A stretch of 12,323 bases of DNA from Comamonadaceae bacterium (GTDB lineage: Bacteria > Pseudomonadota > Gammaproteobacteria > Burkholderiales > Burkholderiaceae_C), in contig JAIXXW010000063.1 in NCBI GenBank assembly GCA_027490555.1, positions 1 through 12,323 of the forward strand, in the 5' to 3' direction. Shown in pieces: positions 1 through 6,319 of the stretch; the stretch's first letter is position 1; each line of letters opens with the position of its first letter. The position numbers were made by a program, and so were the translations under genes. Below the pieces are notes generated by a model. It did no database searches. It worked only from the letters and a program-made list of their open reading frames with translations, and was not told the origin of the DNA.

Positions 1-504
1 GGCATCCGTCACGGCCAGATCACCACCATCCACGACCCGACCAACACCAACTTGGTGGTGGACGCGCCGCACAAGGACCTGCGCCGCGCCCGCAGCGCCA
101 TGATGAGCCTGGCCCCCACCACCACCGGCAGCGCCACGGCGATTGCCCTGATTTACCCCGAACTCAAAGGCAAGCTCAATGGCCATGCGGTGCGTGCCCC
201 GGTGCTGAACGCCTCACTGACCGACTGCGTGTTCGAAATGCAGCGCGAGACCAGCGCCGAAGAGGTCAATGCCCTGTTTGCTGCTGCCGCCCAAGGTCCT
301 TTGGCGGGGATTCTGGGTTACGAGCCCCGCCCCTTGGTGAGCGTGGATTACGCCCGCGACACACGCAGCGCCATTGTGGACGGCTTGTCCACCTTGGTCA
401 CCGATGGCACCTTGCTCAAGATCTACGCCTGGTACGACAACGAGATGGGCTACGCCTGCCGCATGGTGGACTTGGCCTGCCACATGAACGACGTCAGCAT
501 CTGA
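1..504 (+). CDS. ArsJ-associated glyceraldehyde-3-phosphate dehydrogenase, C-terminal part (5' end outside window)
   Basis: The reading frame is open from base 1 and ends at TGA 502-504, giving about 167 residues of the C-terminal half of a class I GAPDH. Visible family features are the T-T-I-H segment (residues 8-11), matching the catalytic-histidine region, the D-L-R-R-A-R stretch, the T-T-T-G-S-A phosphate-binding loop, and the W-Y-D-N-E-M-G-Y signature near the end. The catalytic cysteine would lie upstream of the window. The H-D-P-T-N-T-N sequence after the histidine replaces the usual H-A-Y-T and resembles GAPDHs found beside arsJ. In that system (established knowledge) GAPDH uses arsenate in place of phosphate to make 1-arseno-3-phosphoglycerate, which ArsJ exports. 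The stop is one base before the arsJ start, so translation is probably coupled. A housekeeping GAPDH is less likely given the operon. Confidence 0.9.
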   Translation, partial: GIRHGQITTIHDPTNTNLVVDAPHKDLRRARSAMMSLAPTTTGSATAIALIYPELKGKLNGHAVRAPVLNASLTDCVFEMQRETSAEEVNALFAAAAQGPLAGILGYEPRPLVSVDYARDTRSAIVDGLSTLVTDGTLLKIYAWYDNEMGYACRMVDLACHMNDVSI

Positions 505-505
505 G

Positions 506-1756
506 ATGAACGCGGCTGAACGCAACTACGGCATCGTCACCGCTGCCTATTGGGGCTTCACCCTGACCGATGGCGCTTTGCGCATGTTGGTACTGCTGCA
601 TTTTTACAAGCTGGGCTACTCGCCCTTCACGCTGGCCTTTTTGTTCTTGTTGTACGAAGCAGCTGGCGTGCTCGCCAACCTGATCGGTGGCTGGCTGGCC
701 ACGCGCTATGGCATCGCGCGCATGCTCAGCGTGGGCCTGGTCATGCAGATCATCGGTTTTGGCTTGTTGTCGGCCTTGCAGCCCGATTGGACGGCGGCCA
801 TGTCGGTGGCCTGGGTGGTGTTGGCGCAAGGCGTGTGCGGTGTGGCCAAAGACCTGACCAAAACCGCCAGCAAATCGGCCATCAAGATCACCCAGGCGCA
901 AGCCAAAGCGCAAGGCAACGGCCAACTTTTCAAGTGGGTGGCCTGGTTCACGGGCAGCAAAAACGCCATGAAAGGGTTGGGATTTTTCTTGGGCGGTTTG
1001 CTGCTCCAGACGCTGGGGTTTCAGGGCGCGCTGTGGGCCATGGCGGGCCTTTTGGCGCTGGTGCTGGTCGGTGTGGTCAGCAGCTTGCCGCCCATGATGG
1101 GTAAAAGCAAAGCATCGGGTTCGGCCAAAGAACTGTTTGCCAAAAATGCAGGCATCAACGCACTGGCTGCCGCCCGCGTGGCCTTGTTCGGTGCGCGGGA
1201 TGTGTGGTTTGTGGTCGGCGTGCCGGTGTTTTTGTACTCGGTGGGCTGGACCTTCACCATGGTGGGCGGCTTTTTGGCAGCTTGGACCATCGGCTACGGC
1301 TTGGTGCAGGCGCTGGCGCCGCAGATTGTGCGCCGCAGCGCCGATGGCCTCAGCCGCGAAGTGCCTGCAGCGCGCTGGTGGTCGGCGGTGCTCGCCCTCA
1401 TTCCGCTGGGCATCGCCGCCGCCGTGTGGCTGCAAGCGCCACAGCTGCCCTGGTGGGTGGTCGGCGGGCTGAGCCTGTTTGGGTTTGCCTTTGCCATCAA
1501 CTCCTCGGTGCACAGCTACTTGGTGCTGGCCTATGCCGGATCGGAAAAAGCCGCCGAAGACGTGGGCTTCTATTACGCCGCCAATGCCCTGGGCCGTTTC
1601 ATGGGCACGCTGATGTCGGGCTTGCTCTACCAATGGGGCGGCTTGCTGTATGCCCTGCTGGGTTCGGCGCTGATGCTGTTGCTGTGCTGGCTGGCCACGC
1701 TGCGTTTGCCTGTGCAGTTGTCCCTCGATCATGTCCACTCGGAGATCCGGTCATGA
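506..1756 (+). CDS. arsJ: ArsJ organoarsenical efflux permease (MFS)
   Basis: The 416-residue protein is very hydrophobic, with roughly ten to twelve predicted membrane segments and a short N-terminus (N-A-A-E-R-N-Y-G-I-V). It has an MFS-like loop with G-G-W-L-A-T-R-Y-G near residue 70. Length and N-terminus fit ArsJ, the inner-membrane exporter of 1-arseno-3-phosphoglycerate made by the adjacent GAPDH. The start ATG lies one base after the GAPDH stop. Its end overlaps the next gene by four bases (ATGA at 1753-1756), so the genes are probably one transcript. Other MFS transporters are possible in principle, but the GAPDH-ArsJ pairing inside an ars operon makes this call strong. A long opposite-strand frame over the same DNA is a shadow. 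Confidence 0.92.
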   Translation: MNAAERNYGIVTAAYWGFTLTDGALRMLVLLHFYKLGYSPFTLAFLFLLYEAAGVLANLIGGWLATRYGIARMLSVGLVMQIIGFGLLSALQPDWTAAMSVAWVVLAQGVCGVAKDLTKTASKSAIKITQAQAKAQGNGQLFKWVAWFTGSKNAMKGLGFFLGGLLLQTLGFQGALWAMAGLLALVLVGVVSSLPPMMGKSKASGSAKELFAKNAGINALAAARVALFGARDVWFVVGVPVFLYSVGWTFTMVGGFLAAWTIGYGLVQALAPQIVRRSADGLSREVPAARWWSAVLALIPLGIAAAVWLQAPQLPWWVVGGLSLFGFAFAINSSVHSYLVLAYAGSEKAAEDVGFYYAANALGRFMGTLMSGLLYQWGGLLYALLGSALMLLLCWLATLRLPVQLSLDHVHSEIRS

Positions 1757-2112
1757 ACCCCGTTTCACTGTTCAGCGTCATGGACGAAGAGGTGGCTGTC
1801 AAAGCCTTGGCGGCTTTGGCACAAAGCTCTCGCCTGAAGGTGTTCCGCGCCATTGTGGGCACGGGCCCTGAAGGTATCCAGCCCGGGCAACTGTCTGCCG
1901 CGCTGGACATTCCCCCCAACACCCTGTCCTTTCACCTCAAAGAGTTGCACCACGCGGCTTTGGTCAGTGTGCAGCGGGAGGGCCGCTTCTTGCGCTACCG
2001 TGCCGACCTGCAGGCCATGCAAAGCCTGATGGACTTCCTGACCGCACATTGCTGCCAGGGGGTGCCGTGTGGCGATGCCATCAACCTGGTGTGCGAACCA
2101 GGACGTTGCTGA
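1753..2112 (+). CDS. arsR: ArsR/SmtB-family arsenic-responsive repressor
   Basis: The 119-residue protein is a winged-helix repressor. The recognition region reads N-T-L-S-F-H-L-K-E-L (about residues 56-65), followed by the wing R-E-G-R-F-L-R-Y. The usual E-L-C-V-C-D metal site in helix 3 is absent. Instead the C-terminus carries C100, C101 and C106, plus C114 and C119. This resembles the C-terminal three-cysteine As(III) site described for Acidithiobacillus ferrooxidans ArsR. The start at 1753 overlaps the arsJ stop and has GGAG at 1741-1744, eight bases upstream. An internal Met at 1780 also fits the family N-terminus and cannot be excluded. The repressor is third in the operon rather than first, so it probably controls a promoter upstream of the window. 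I saw no clear operator at its own start. Confidence 0.92.
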   Translation: MNPVSLFSVMDEEVAVKALAALAQSSRLKVFRAIVGTGPEGIQPGQLSAALDIPPNTLSFHLKELHHAALVSVQREGRFLRYRADLQAMQSLMDFLTAHCCQGVPCGDAINLVCEPGRC

Positions 2113-2138
2113 AACCATTTTTCTGAAGGAGCTTCACC

Positions 2139-2627
2139 ATGGACAAGCACAACATCCTTTTCATTTGCACCGGCAACTCTTCCCGCAGCATCATGGCCGA
2201 GGCCATCATGCACCACCTGGGGCCCAACCGATTTGTAGCCTACAGCGCAGGCAGCCGCCCAGCAGGCCATATCCATCCTCATGCCTTGCTTTGTCTCGAA
2301 CGCAACCACCTGAGTACAGAGCGCTTGCGCAGCAAAAGCTGGTCCGAATTTGCCACACCCGAAGCCCCGGCCATGGACTTCGTGATCACTGTGTGCGACA
2401 ACGCAGCAGGTGAGGTCTGCCCTGTGTGGCCCGGCCAGCCCATGACGGCGCACTGGGGCGTGGAAGACCCAGGTCATATCGGCAGCACCGATGCCGAGAA
2501 AAGCAAAGCCTTTTGGGACGCCTTCATGAAGTTGCACAGGCGCATCGCGATTTTGTTGAGCTTGCCCATGGACAAACTGGACCGGCTTTCGCTGAAAAAA
2601 GAATTGGACCGTATCGGTCAGGTCTGA
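2139..2627 (+). CDS. arsC: Arsenate reductase, low-molecular-weight tyrosine-phosphatase type
   Basis: The 162-residue protein starts with the P-loop C-T-G-N-S-S-R (C10 to R16, the C-X5-R motif) that attacks arsenate. Two further cysteines, C86 and C94, lie in V-C-D-N-A-A-G-E-V-C and match the resolving pair of ArsC enzymes that relay a disulfide to thioredoxin. D110 in W-G-V-E-D-P fits the general acid. The product is a cytoplasmic enzyme reducing As(V) to As(III), which the next gene exports. A good ribosome binding site, AAGGAG at 2126-2131, lies seven bases before the ATG, after a 26-bp gap from arsR. The stop overlaps the next start by one base (TGATG). The unrelated glutaredoxin-dependent ArsC family is ruled out by the motifs. 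Confidence 0.93.
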   Translation: MDKHNILFICTGNSSRSIMAEAIMHHLGPNRFVAYSAGSRPAGHIHPHALLCLERNHLSTERLRSKSWSEFATPEAPAMDFVITVCDNAAGEVCPVWPGQPMTAHWGVEDPGHIGSTDAEKSKAFWDAFMKLHRRIAILLSLPMDKLDRLSLKKELDRIGQV

Positions 2628-3715
2628 TGTCTGTGTCAGGTGCAATGACACGCCTCTTCAGGATTTCTCTATTCAATCAGGACATGGGCTTTTTTGAACG
2701 TTTCTTGTCGGTATGGGTTGGATTGGGCATTCTTGCAGGTGTGGGACTGGGGCTGGTGGCTCCCGGTCTTTTCCAGGCCGTGTCCATCCTGGAATTGGCG
2801 CATGTGAATCTGGCAGTGGCTGTCTGCATTTGGGTGATGATTTTCCCGATGATGGTCCAGATCGATTGGAGCGCCGTGAGGGATGTGGGTAAAAAGCCCC
2901 AAGGCCTGGTGCTCACGGTGGTGATCAACTGGCTTATCAAACCCTTCACCATGGCCGCTTTGGGCGTGCTGTTTTTCAAATACCTCTTTGCGTCCTGGGT
3001 CGATCCGCAAGCGGCCAGCGAATACATCGCCGGCATGATCTTGCTGGGTGTGGCCCCTTGCACGGCCATGGTGTTTGTATGGAGTCAACTGGTCAAAGGC
3101 GATGTCAATTACACCCTGGTGCAGGTTTCGGTGAACGATCTCATCATGGTGCTGGCCTTTGCGCCGATTGCAGCATTTTTACTGGGCGTGACCGATGTCA
3201 TCGTTCCCTGGAAAACTTTGATTCTTTCGACTGTTTTGTACGTGCTTTTGCCCTTGGTGGCTGGTTTGATGGTCCGCCGTGTCTGGCTGGGTCTAGGTCA
3301 GGCGCATCTGCAAAAACGTCTCTCACAGCTCAAACCCTGGTCGATCACAGGCTTGATGGCCACCGTGGTGTTGCTCTTCGGTTTTCAAGCCACAACCATG
3401 GTGAACCAACCATTGGTCATCGCGCTGATTGCGGTGCCGCTGGTCATCCAGACTTATGGGATTTTCTTCATCGCCTGGTGGGGTGCCCGCTGGCTCAAAT
3501 TGCCTCACGATGTGGCCGGTCCGGCCTGCTTGATTGGGACGTCCAATTTTTTCGAGCTCGCGGTGGCAGTCGCTGTTTCCCTCTTCGGTCTGAATTCTGG
3601 GGCCGCCTTGGCCACAGTGGTTGGGGTGTTGGTCGAAGTGCCGGTGATGCTGAGCCTGGTGGCGTGGCTCAATGCACGCGCTGCGCGCATGAACCTGGAT
3701 AAAAGCGCATGCTGA
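2627..3715 (+). CDS. acr3: ACR3-family arsenite efflux permease
   Basis: The 362-residue protein has about ten hydrophobic segments and the length expected for ACR3. Key residues are present: C145 in G-V-A-P-C-T-A-M-V, the conserved cysteine of the family, and E310 in G-T-S-N-F-F-E-L-A-V-A, the conserved acidic residue of a late membrane helix. It exports arsenite across the inner membrane, driven by the proton-motive force, and completes the ArsC route. The start at 2627 shares a base with the arsC stop; ATG 2645 is an alternative that would leave 356 residues. Neither has a strong ribosome binding site, so translational coupling to arsC is likely. By eye its third codon positions look less GC-biased than in arsJ, which may indicate separate acquisition, but I did not compute this. 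The open frame extending upstream to 2426 is only a shadow of arsC. Confidence 0.93.
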   Translation: MSVSGAMTRLFRISLFNQDMGFFERFLSVWVGLGILAGVGLGLVAPGLFQAVSILELAHVNLAVAVCIWVMIFPMMVQIDWSAVRDVGKKPQGLVLTVVINWLIKPFTMAALGVLFFKYLFASWVDPQAASEYIAGMILLGVAPCTAMVFVWSQLVKGDVNYTLVQVSVNDLIMVLAFAPIAAFLLGVTDVIVPWKTLILSTVLYVLLPLVAGLMVRRVWLGLGQAHLQKRLSQLKPWSITGLMATVVLLFGFQATTMVNQPLVIALIAVPLVIQTYGIFFIAWWGARWLKLPHDVAGPACLIGTSNFFELAVAVAVSLFGLNSGAALATVVGVLVEVPVMLSLVAWLNARAARMNLDKSAC

Positions 3716-3742
3716 AAGAACCAATTTGAGCACCGTGACCGC

Positions 3743-3787
3743 ATGTCACAAAATTTTCATTCTTTCGTCACATAATCTGCATTTTCT
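3743..3787 (+). promoter_or_regulatory. Candidate tandem Pho box and -10 of ppx
   Basis: Heptamers resembling the PhoB repeat CTGTCAT/C lie at an 11-bp period: ATGTCAC (3743-3749), TTTTCAT (3754-3760), TCGTCAC (3765-3771), and a weak TCTGCAT (3776-3782). A/T-rich 4-bp spacers such as AAAA separate them. Exactly 10 nt after the first pair is CATAAT (3771-3776), five of six matches to a -10 hexamer. This predicts transcription from about 3783 and a 29-nt leader to ATG 3812. The arrangement (18-bp box, 10 nt, -10, no required -35) is the known layout of PhoB-activated promoters. Binding is inferred. Confidence 0.72.
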
Positions 3788-3811
3788 CCCTTGTCAAAAC
3801 CGTCGCCACCC

Positions 3812-5314
3812 ATGCAAACCCAAAGCCTTTATGCGGCCATTGACCTGGGCTCCAACAGTTTTCGCCTGGAAATCGGGCAGATGGAACTGGGCCAACTGCG
3901 GCGTGTGGAATACATCAAGGAAACCGTTCGCCAGGGCAATGGGCTCGATGGTGAGCGCAACCTGACACTGGAGGCGATGGAGCGTGGCTGGGATTGCCTG
4001 GCCCGCTTTGCCGAGCGGATTGCCGGTTTCAAGCCCAGTCAGGTGCGTGCGGTGGCCACCCAAACTCTGCGCGAAGCCCGCAACCGCGAGGTTTTCCTCA
4101 GCAAAGCCAAACACATTCTGGGCTTTCCGATCGAAGTGATCGCAGGCCGGGAAGAGGCGCGTCTGATTTACCTGGGCGTGTCGCACCTGTTGCCGCAATC
4201 GGACGAACGCCGCTTGGTGGTGGACATCGGCGGGCGCTCCACCGAGATGATTCTGGGTCAGCACGAGCGGGCCAACACCCTCGAGTCTTACCGGGTGGGC
4301 AGTGTGGCCTGGTCCATGAAGCATTTCCCCGACGGCCTGTGGACAGCCTCGGCCTTCAAGGCCGCAGAAATTGCCGCCAAGGCGGTGCTGGACGAAGCGC
4401 CCACCCTGTTCAGCCCAGAGCAATGGGACCGGTGCTATGGGTCTTCGGGCACGGTGGGCGCTGTGAACGATGTGCTGAGCGCGGCGGGATGGCCCCCAGG
4501 CCTCATCACGCGTGAGGGTTTGGCCTGGCTCAAAGATCGCCTGCTCAAGGCCCAAAAAATCGACAACCTGCGCCTGGAGGGCATCAAGGAAGACCGCAGG
4601 CCTGTGATCGGGGGCGGCCTGGCCGTGCTGCAAGCGGTGTTTGACCTGCTGCAGATCCAGGAAATGCACGCCGCGCAAGGCGCCTTGCGGCACGGCGCCC
4701 TGTACGACCTGATCGACCGGGAAAGCACGCAGGATGTGCGCTCGTCGATGGTGGACTCGCTGGCGCTGCGTTTTGGCACCGACCCAGCCCAGGCCGAACG
4801 TGTCTCCAAAACAGCACAGGCCCTGTTGGCGTCCATGCTTTCCTCGACAGCGGCCCGGTGGCCGGGTGAACACCAGCGCCTGTTCAAGAAATTGCATTGG
4901 GCCTGTCAAGTGCACGAGGTGGGGATGCGCATCTCGCACAGCGATTACCACAAGCATGGCGCCTACATCCTGGACAACACCGACCTGCCCGGCTTTACCC
5001 TGGATGAATTGCATCGCCTGAGCCAACTCGTGCTGGGACACCGGGGCAAGTTGCGCAAACTTGAATCGGAACTGGAAGACAGCACCTTTGTGCAGCAGCT
5101 GATGGCCTTGCGCCTGGCCGTCATCCTCTGCCATGCCCGGCGCGATCCGGACCTGTCCGGTCTGCGCCTGGCCTGCGACACCGAAAACCGAAGGGCGCAG
5201 CTGCACATCGGACGTGACTGGGCCGAACACTGGCCACAATCGGCGCACCTGTTGCGCGAAGAGAAAACCGCCTGGCAAAAAACCGAATGGACTTTCGGGG
5301 TCGAAGGGGACTGA
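3812..5314 (+). CDS. ppx: Exopolyphosphatase (Ppx/GppA family)
   Basis: The 500-residue protein has the ASKHA-fold phosphate loops of the family: Y-A-A-I-D-L-G-S-N-S-F-R-L near residue 10, and L-V-V-D-I-G-G-R-S-T-E near residue 140. V-I-A-G-R-E-E-A-R supplies the region of the catalytic glutamate. The C-terminal half carries H-E-V-G-M-R-I-S-H and H-K-H-G-A-Y, typical of the HD-like domain in long Ppx/GppA proteins. It releases orthophosphate from polyphosphate chain ends. Length fits Ppx, although pppGpp hydrolysis (GppA) cannot be excluded from motifs. ATG 3812 is preferred because it begins four residues before the conserved A-A-I-D-L-G. A TTG at 3791 would add seven residues and lie close to the predicted transcription start. 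No strong ribosome binding site is visible. The polyphosphate kinase gene downstream on the other strand is its functional counterpart. Confidence 0.9.
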   Translation: MQTQSLYAAIDLGSNSFRLEIGQMELGQLRRVEYIKETVRQGNGLDGERNLTLEAMERGWDCLARFAERIAGFKPSQVRAVATQTLREARNREVFLSKAKHILGFPIEVIAGREEARLIYLGVSHLLPQSDERRLVVDIGGRSTEMILGQHERANTLESYRVGSVAWSMKHFPDGLWTASAFKAAEIAAKAVLDEAPTLFSPEQWDRCYGSSGTVGAVNDVLSAAGWPPGLITREGLAWLKDRLLKAQKIDNLRLEGIKEDRRPVIGGGLAVLQAVFDLLQIQEMHAAQGALRHGALYDLIDRESTQDVRSSMVDSLALRFGTDPAQAERVSKTAQALLASMLSSTAARWPGEHQRLFKKLHWACQVHEVGMRISHSDYHKHGAYILDNTDLPGFTLDELHRLSQLVLGHRGKLRKLESELEDSTFVQQLMALRLAVILCHARRDPDLSGLRLACDTENRRAQLHIGRDWAEHWPQSAHLLREEKTAWQKTEWTFGVEGD

Positions 5315-5337
5315 GGCCCTGGACTGAGGCCCAGGCC
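5308..5337 (+). repeat. 12-bp tandem direct repeat and short hairpin at the ppx 3' end
   Basis: GGACTGAGGCCC occurs at 5308-5319 and again at 5321-5332. The first copy contains the ppx stop codon. CCTGG (5318-5322) can also pair with CCAGG (5331-5335), extended by two pairs past a bulged C, with an 8-nt loop. No T-run follows, so an intrinsic terminator is doubtful. It is probably a local duplication. Confidence 0.5.
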
Positions 5338-5353
5338 TGCCGTCTAGAGCGTG

Positions 5354-5382
5354 TTGTCCGTCCCGGTTTAACGGTATAAACT
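5354..5382 (+). promoter_or_regulatory. Candidate promoter of the small Lys/Ala/Pro-rich gene
   Basis: TTGTCC (5354-5359) can serve as -35, with TAAACT (5377-5382) at 17-bp spacing, or TATAAA (5375-5380) at 15-bp spacing, as -10. The -10 lies inside a short inverted repeat with arms GTTTA and TAAAC (5367-5382), a possible operator. ACGGT (5371-5375) and ACCGT (5389-5393) form a second small inverted repeat. No 11-bp Pho-type repeats are seen here, unlike the neighbouring promoters. Confidence 0.4.
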
Positions 5383-5415
5383 GTATGCACCGTTATTCAC
5401 CCAGGACTGAACGCC

Positions 5416-5847
5416 ATGGCACCCACATCCCCTGCACGCGCATTGAAAACCCCCAAAGCGGCCACACCGGCCACACCGGTCAAAACACCCGCCCGCGCCA
5501 AAACGGCCAAAGCAGGGGCGGCCCCTGCCAAACCTGCGGCTCAGCCCGCACCCCAGGCCAAAGTCCCCAAAGCAGCGGCCCCATCCGCCACAGCCCCAAG
5601 TGCATCCAGCAAACCGGCCAAAGAAAAAAAGGTCAAGGTGGTTCGTGACAGTTTCACCCTGCCCAAATCAGAGTTGCTGCAAATCACGGACATGAAAAAA
5701 CGCGCCATGGCGCTGGGCATCGAGGTCAAGAAAAGCGAGCTGATCCGTGCCGGTCTGCAAGCCCTCAGCAGCATGCCCGACCCGTCCTTCAAGAAAGCCT
5801 TGGGCAACGTGCCGACCATCAAAACCGGCAGGCCGGCCAAGGCCTGA
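5416..5847 (+). CDS. Small basic protein: Lys/Ala/Pro-rich tail plus ribbon-helix-helix-like domain
   Basis: The 143-residue protein has two parts. Residues 1-75 are low complexity, made almost only of Ala, Pro, Lys, Thr and Ser, resembling histone-H1-like or AlgP-type tails. Residues 76-120 look like a ribbon-helix-helix unit: a short strand V-V-R-D-S-F-T-L-P, a first helix to about residue 101, then V-K-K-S-E-L-I-R-A-G-L-Q-A-L as the second helix. The C-terminus ends K-T-G-R-P-A-K, an AT-hook-like core. DNA binding is inferred. The gene sits between ppx and the convergent sixA-ppk operon, so a link to polyphosphate or the nucleoid is possible, since Lys-rich tails can bind polyphosphate, but this is unproven. 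AGGA at 5403-5406 lies nine bases before the ATG. Its stop is five bases from the convergent sixA stop. I do not recognise a named family. Confidence 0.75.
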   Translation: MAPTSPARALKTPKAATPATPVKTPARAKTAKAGAAPAKPAAQPAPQAKVPKAAAPSATAPSASSKPAKEKKVKVVRDSFTLPKSELLQITDMKKRAMALGIEVKKSELIRAGLQALSSMPDPSFKKALGNVPTIKTGRPAKA

Positions 5848-5852
5848 GGCGC

Positions 5853-6314
5853 TCAGAGTTTTTCGGCGCAGGTCACCGACATCAACACCGTCTGCCCCTG
5901 CCCGTCCCTGCTGCGGTGACGCAACCACCAGACCGCACCTTTGCGGATGGCACAGGCCTCGTCCGGCATGCGCAGCAAGCGCGCGATCACGCCGCCCAGG
6001 GCGGGCTGGTGGCCCACCACCATCACCGGGTACTTGGCATCGGGCCAGCCCGAGGTTTCCAGAATGTCCTCCACAGAGGCTCCAGGTGAGAGTGCATCGC
6101 GGATCTTGTATTTGCGCTTCAAGGCCCGAACGGTTTGCTCGGCACGCACGGCAGGACTGCACAAAATTCGGGTGCCTTCTGGCAGCTGCGAGTCCAGCCA
6201 GACCGACATGCGATCGGCCTGCTTGCGACCGCGCGGGGTCAGGGCCCTGAGCAGGTCCTCCTCACCGGCTTCGGCCTCAAAAGCTTCGGCATGCCGCCAA
6301 ATGATCAAGTCCAT
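5853..6314 (-). CDS. sixA: SixA-like phosphohistidine phosphatase (histidine phosphatase superfamily)
   Basis: The protein has 153 residues from ATG 6314. The catalytic motif is L-I-I-W-R-H-A-E-A, with R7 and H8 at the extreme N-terminus as in E. coli SixA. L-T-P-R-G-R-K-Q-A, S-P-A-V-R-A-E-Q-T (R57) and V-V-G-H-Q-P (H102) complete the phosphate pocket. The family removes phosphate from phosphohistidine, for example on phosphotransferase or phosphorelay proteins; the substrate here is unknown. It follows ppk1 on the same strand with five bases between. An upstream GTG at 6323 would give a 4-base overlap with the ppk1 stop and three more residues. I chose the ATG because it matches the family N-terminus. 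Coexpression with polyphosphate kinase under the same Pho-type promoter is likely. Confidence 0.85.
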   Translation of the reverse strand: MDLIIWRHAEAFEAEAGEEDLLRALTPRGRKQADRMSVWLDSQLPEGTRILCSPAVRAEQTVRALKRKYKIRDALSPGASVEDILETSGWPDAKYPVMVVGHQPALGGVIARLLRMPDEACAIRKGAVWWLRHRSRDGQGQTVLMSVTCAEKL

Positions 6315-6319
6315 GCCAC

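Noticed and set aside
494..1738. A 414-codon minus-strand frame opposite arsJ
   Set aside because: Its composition is Gln/His/Arg-rich and it lies wholly within arsJ, whose hydrophobic translation is the real one.
2426..2626. Upstream extension of the ACR3 frame
   Set aside because: It lies inside arsC in another frame and encodes an Arg/Gly-rich stretch unlike any ACR3 N-terminus.
3794..5278. A 494-codon minus-strand frame opposite ppx
   Set aside because: It mirrors ppx codon phase and lacks motifs; ppx has all family motifs on the + strand.
5315..5337. Intrinsic terminator after ppx
   Set aside because: The stem is short with a bulge, and no T-run follows.
5385..5648. An 87-codon + frame overlapping the small Lys/Ala/Pro-rich gene
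   Set aside because: It is the shadow of the low-complexity tail in another frame and has no ribosome binding site.
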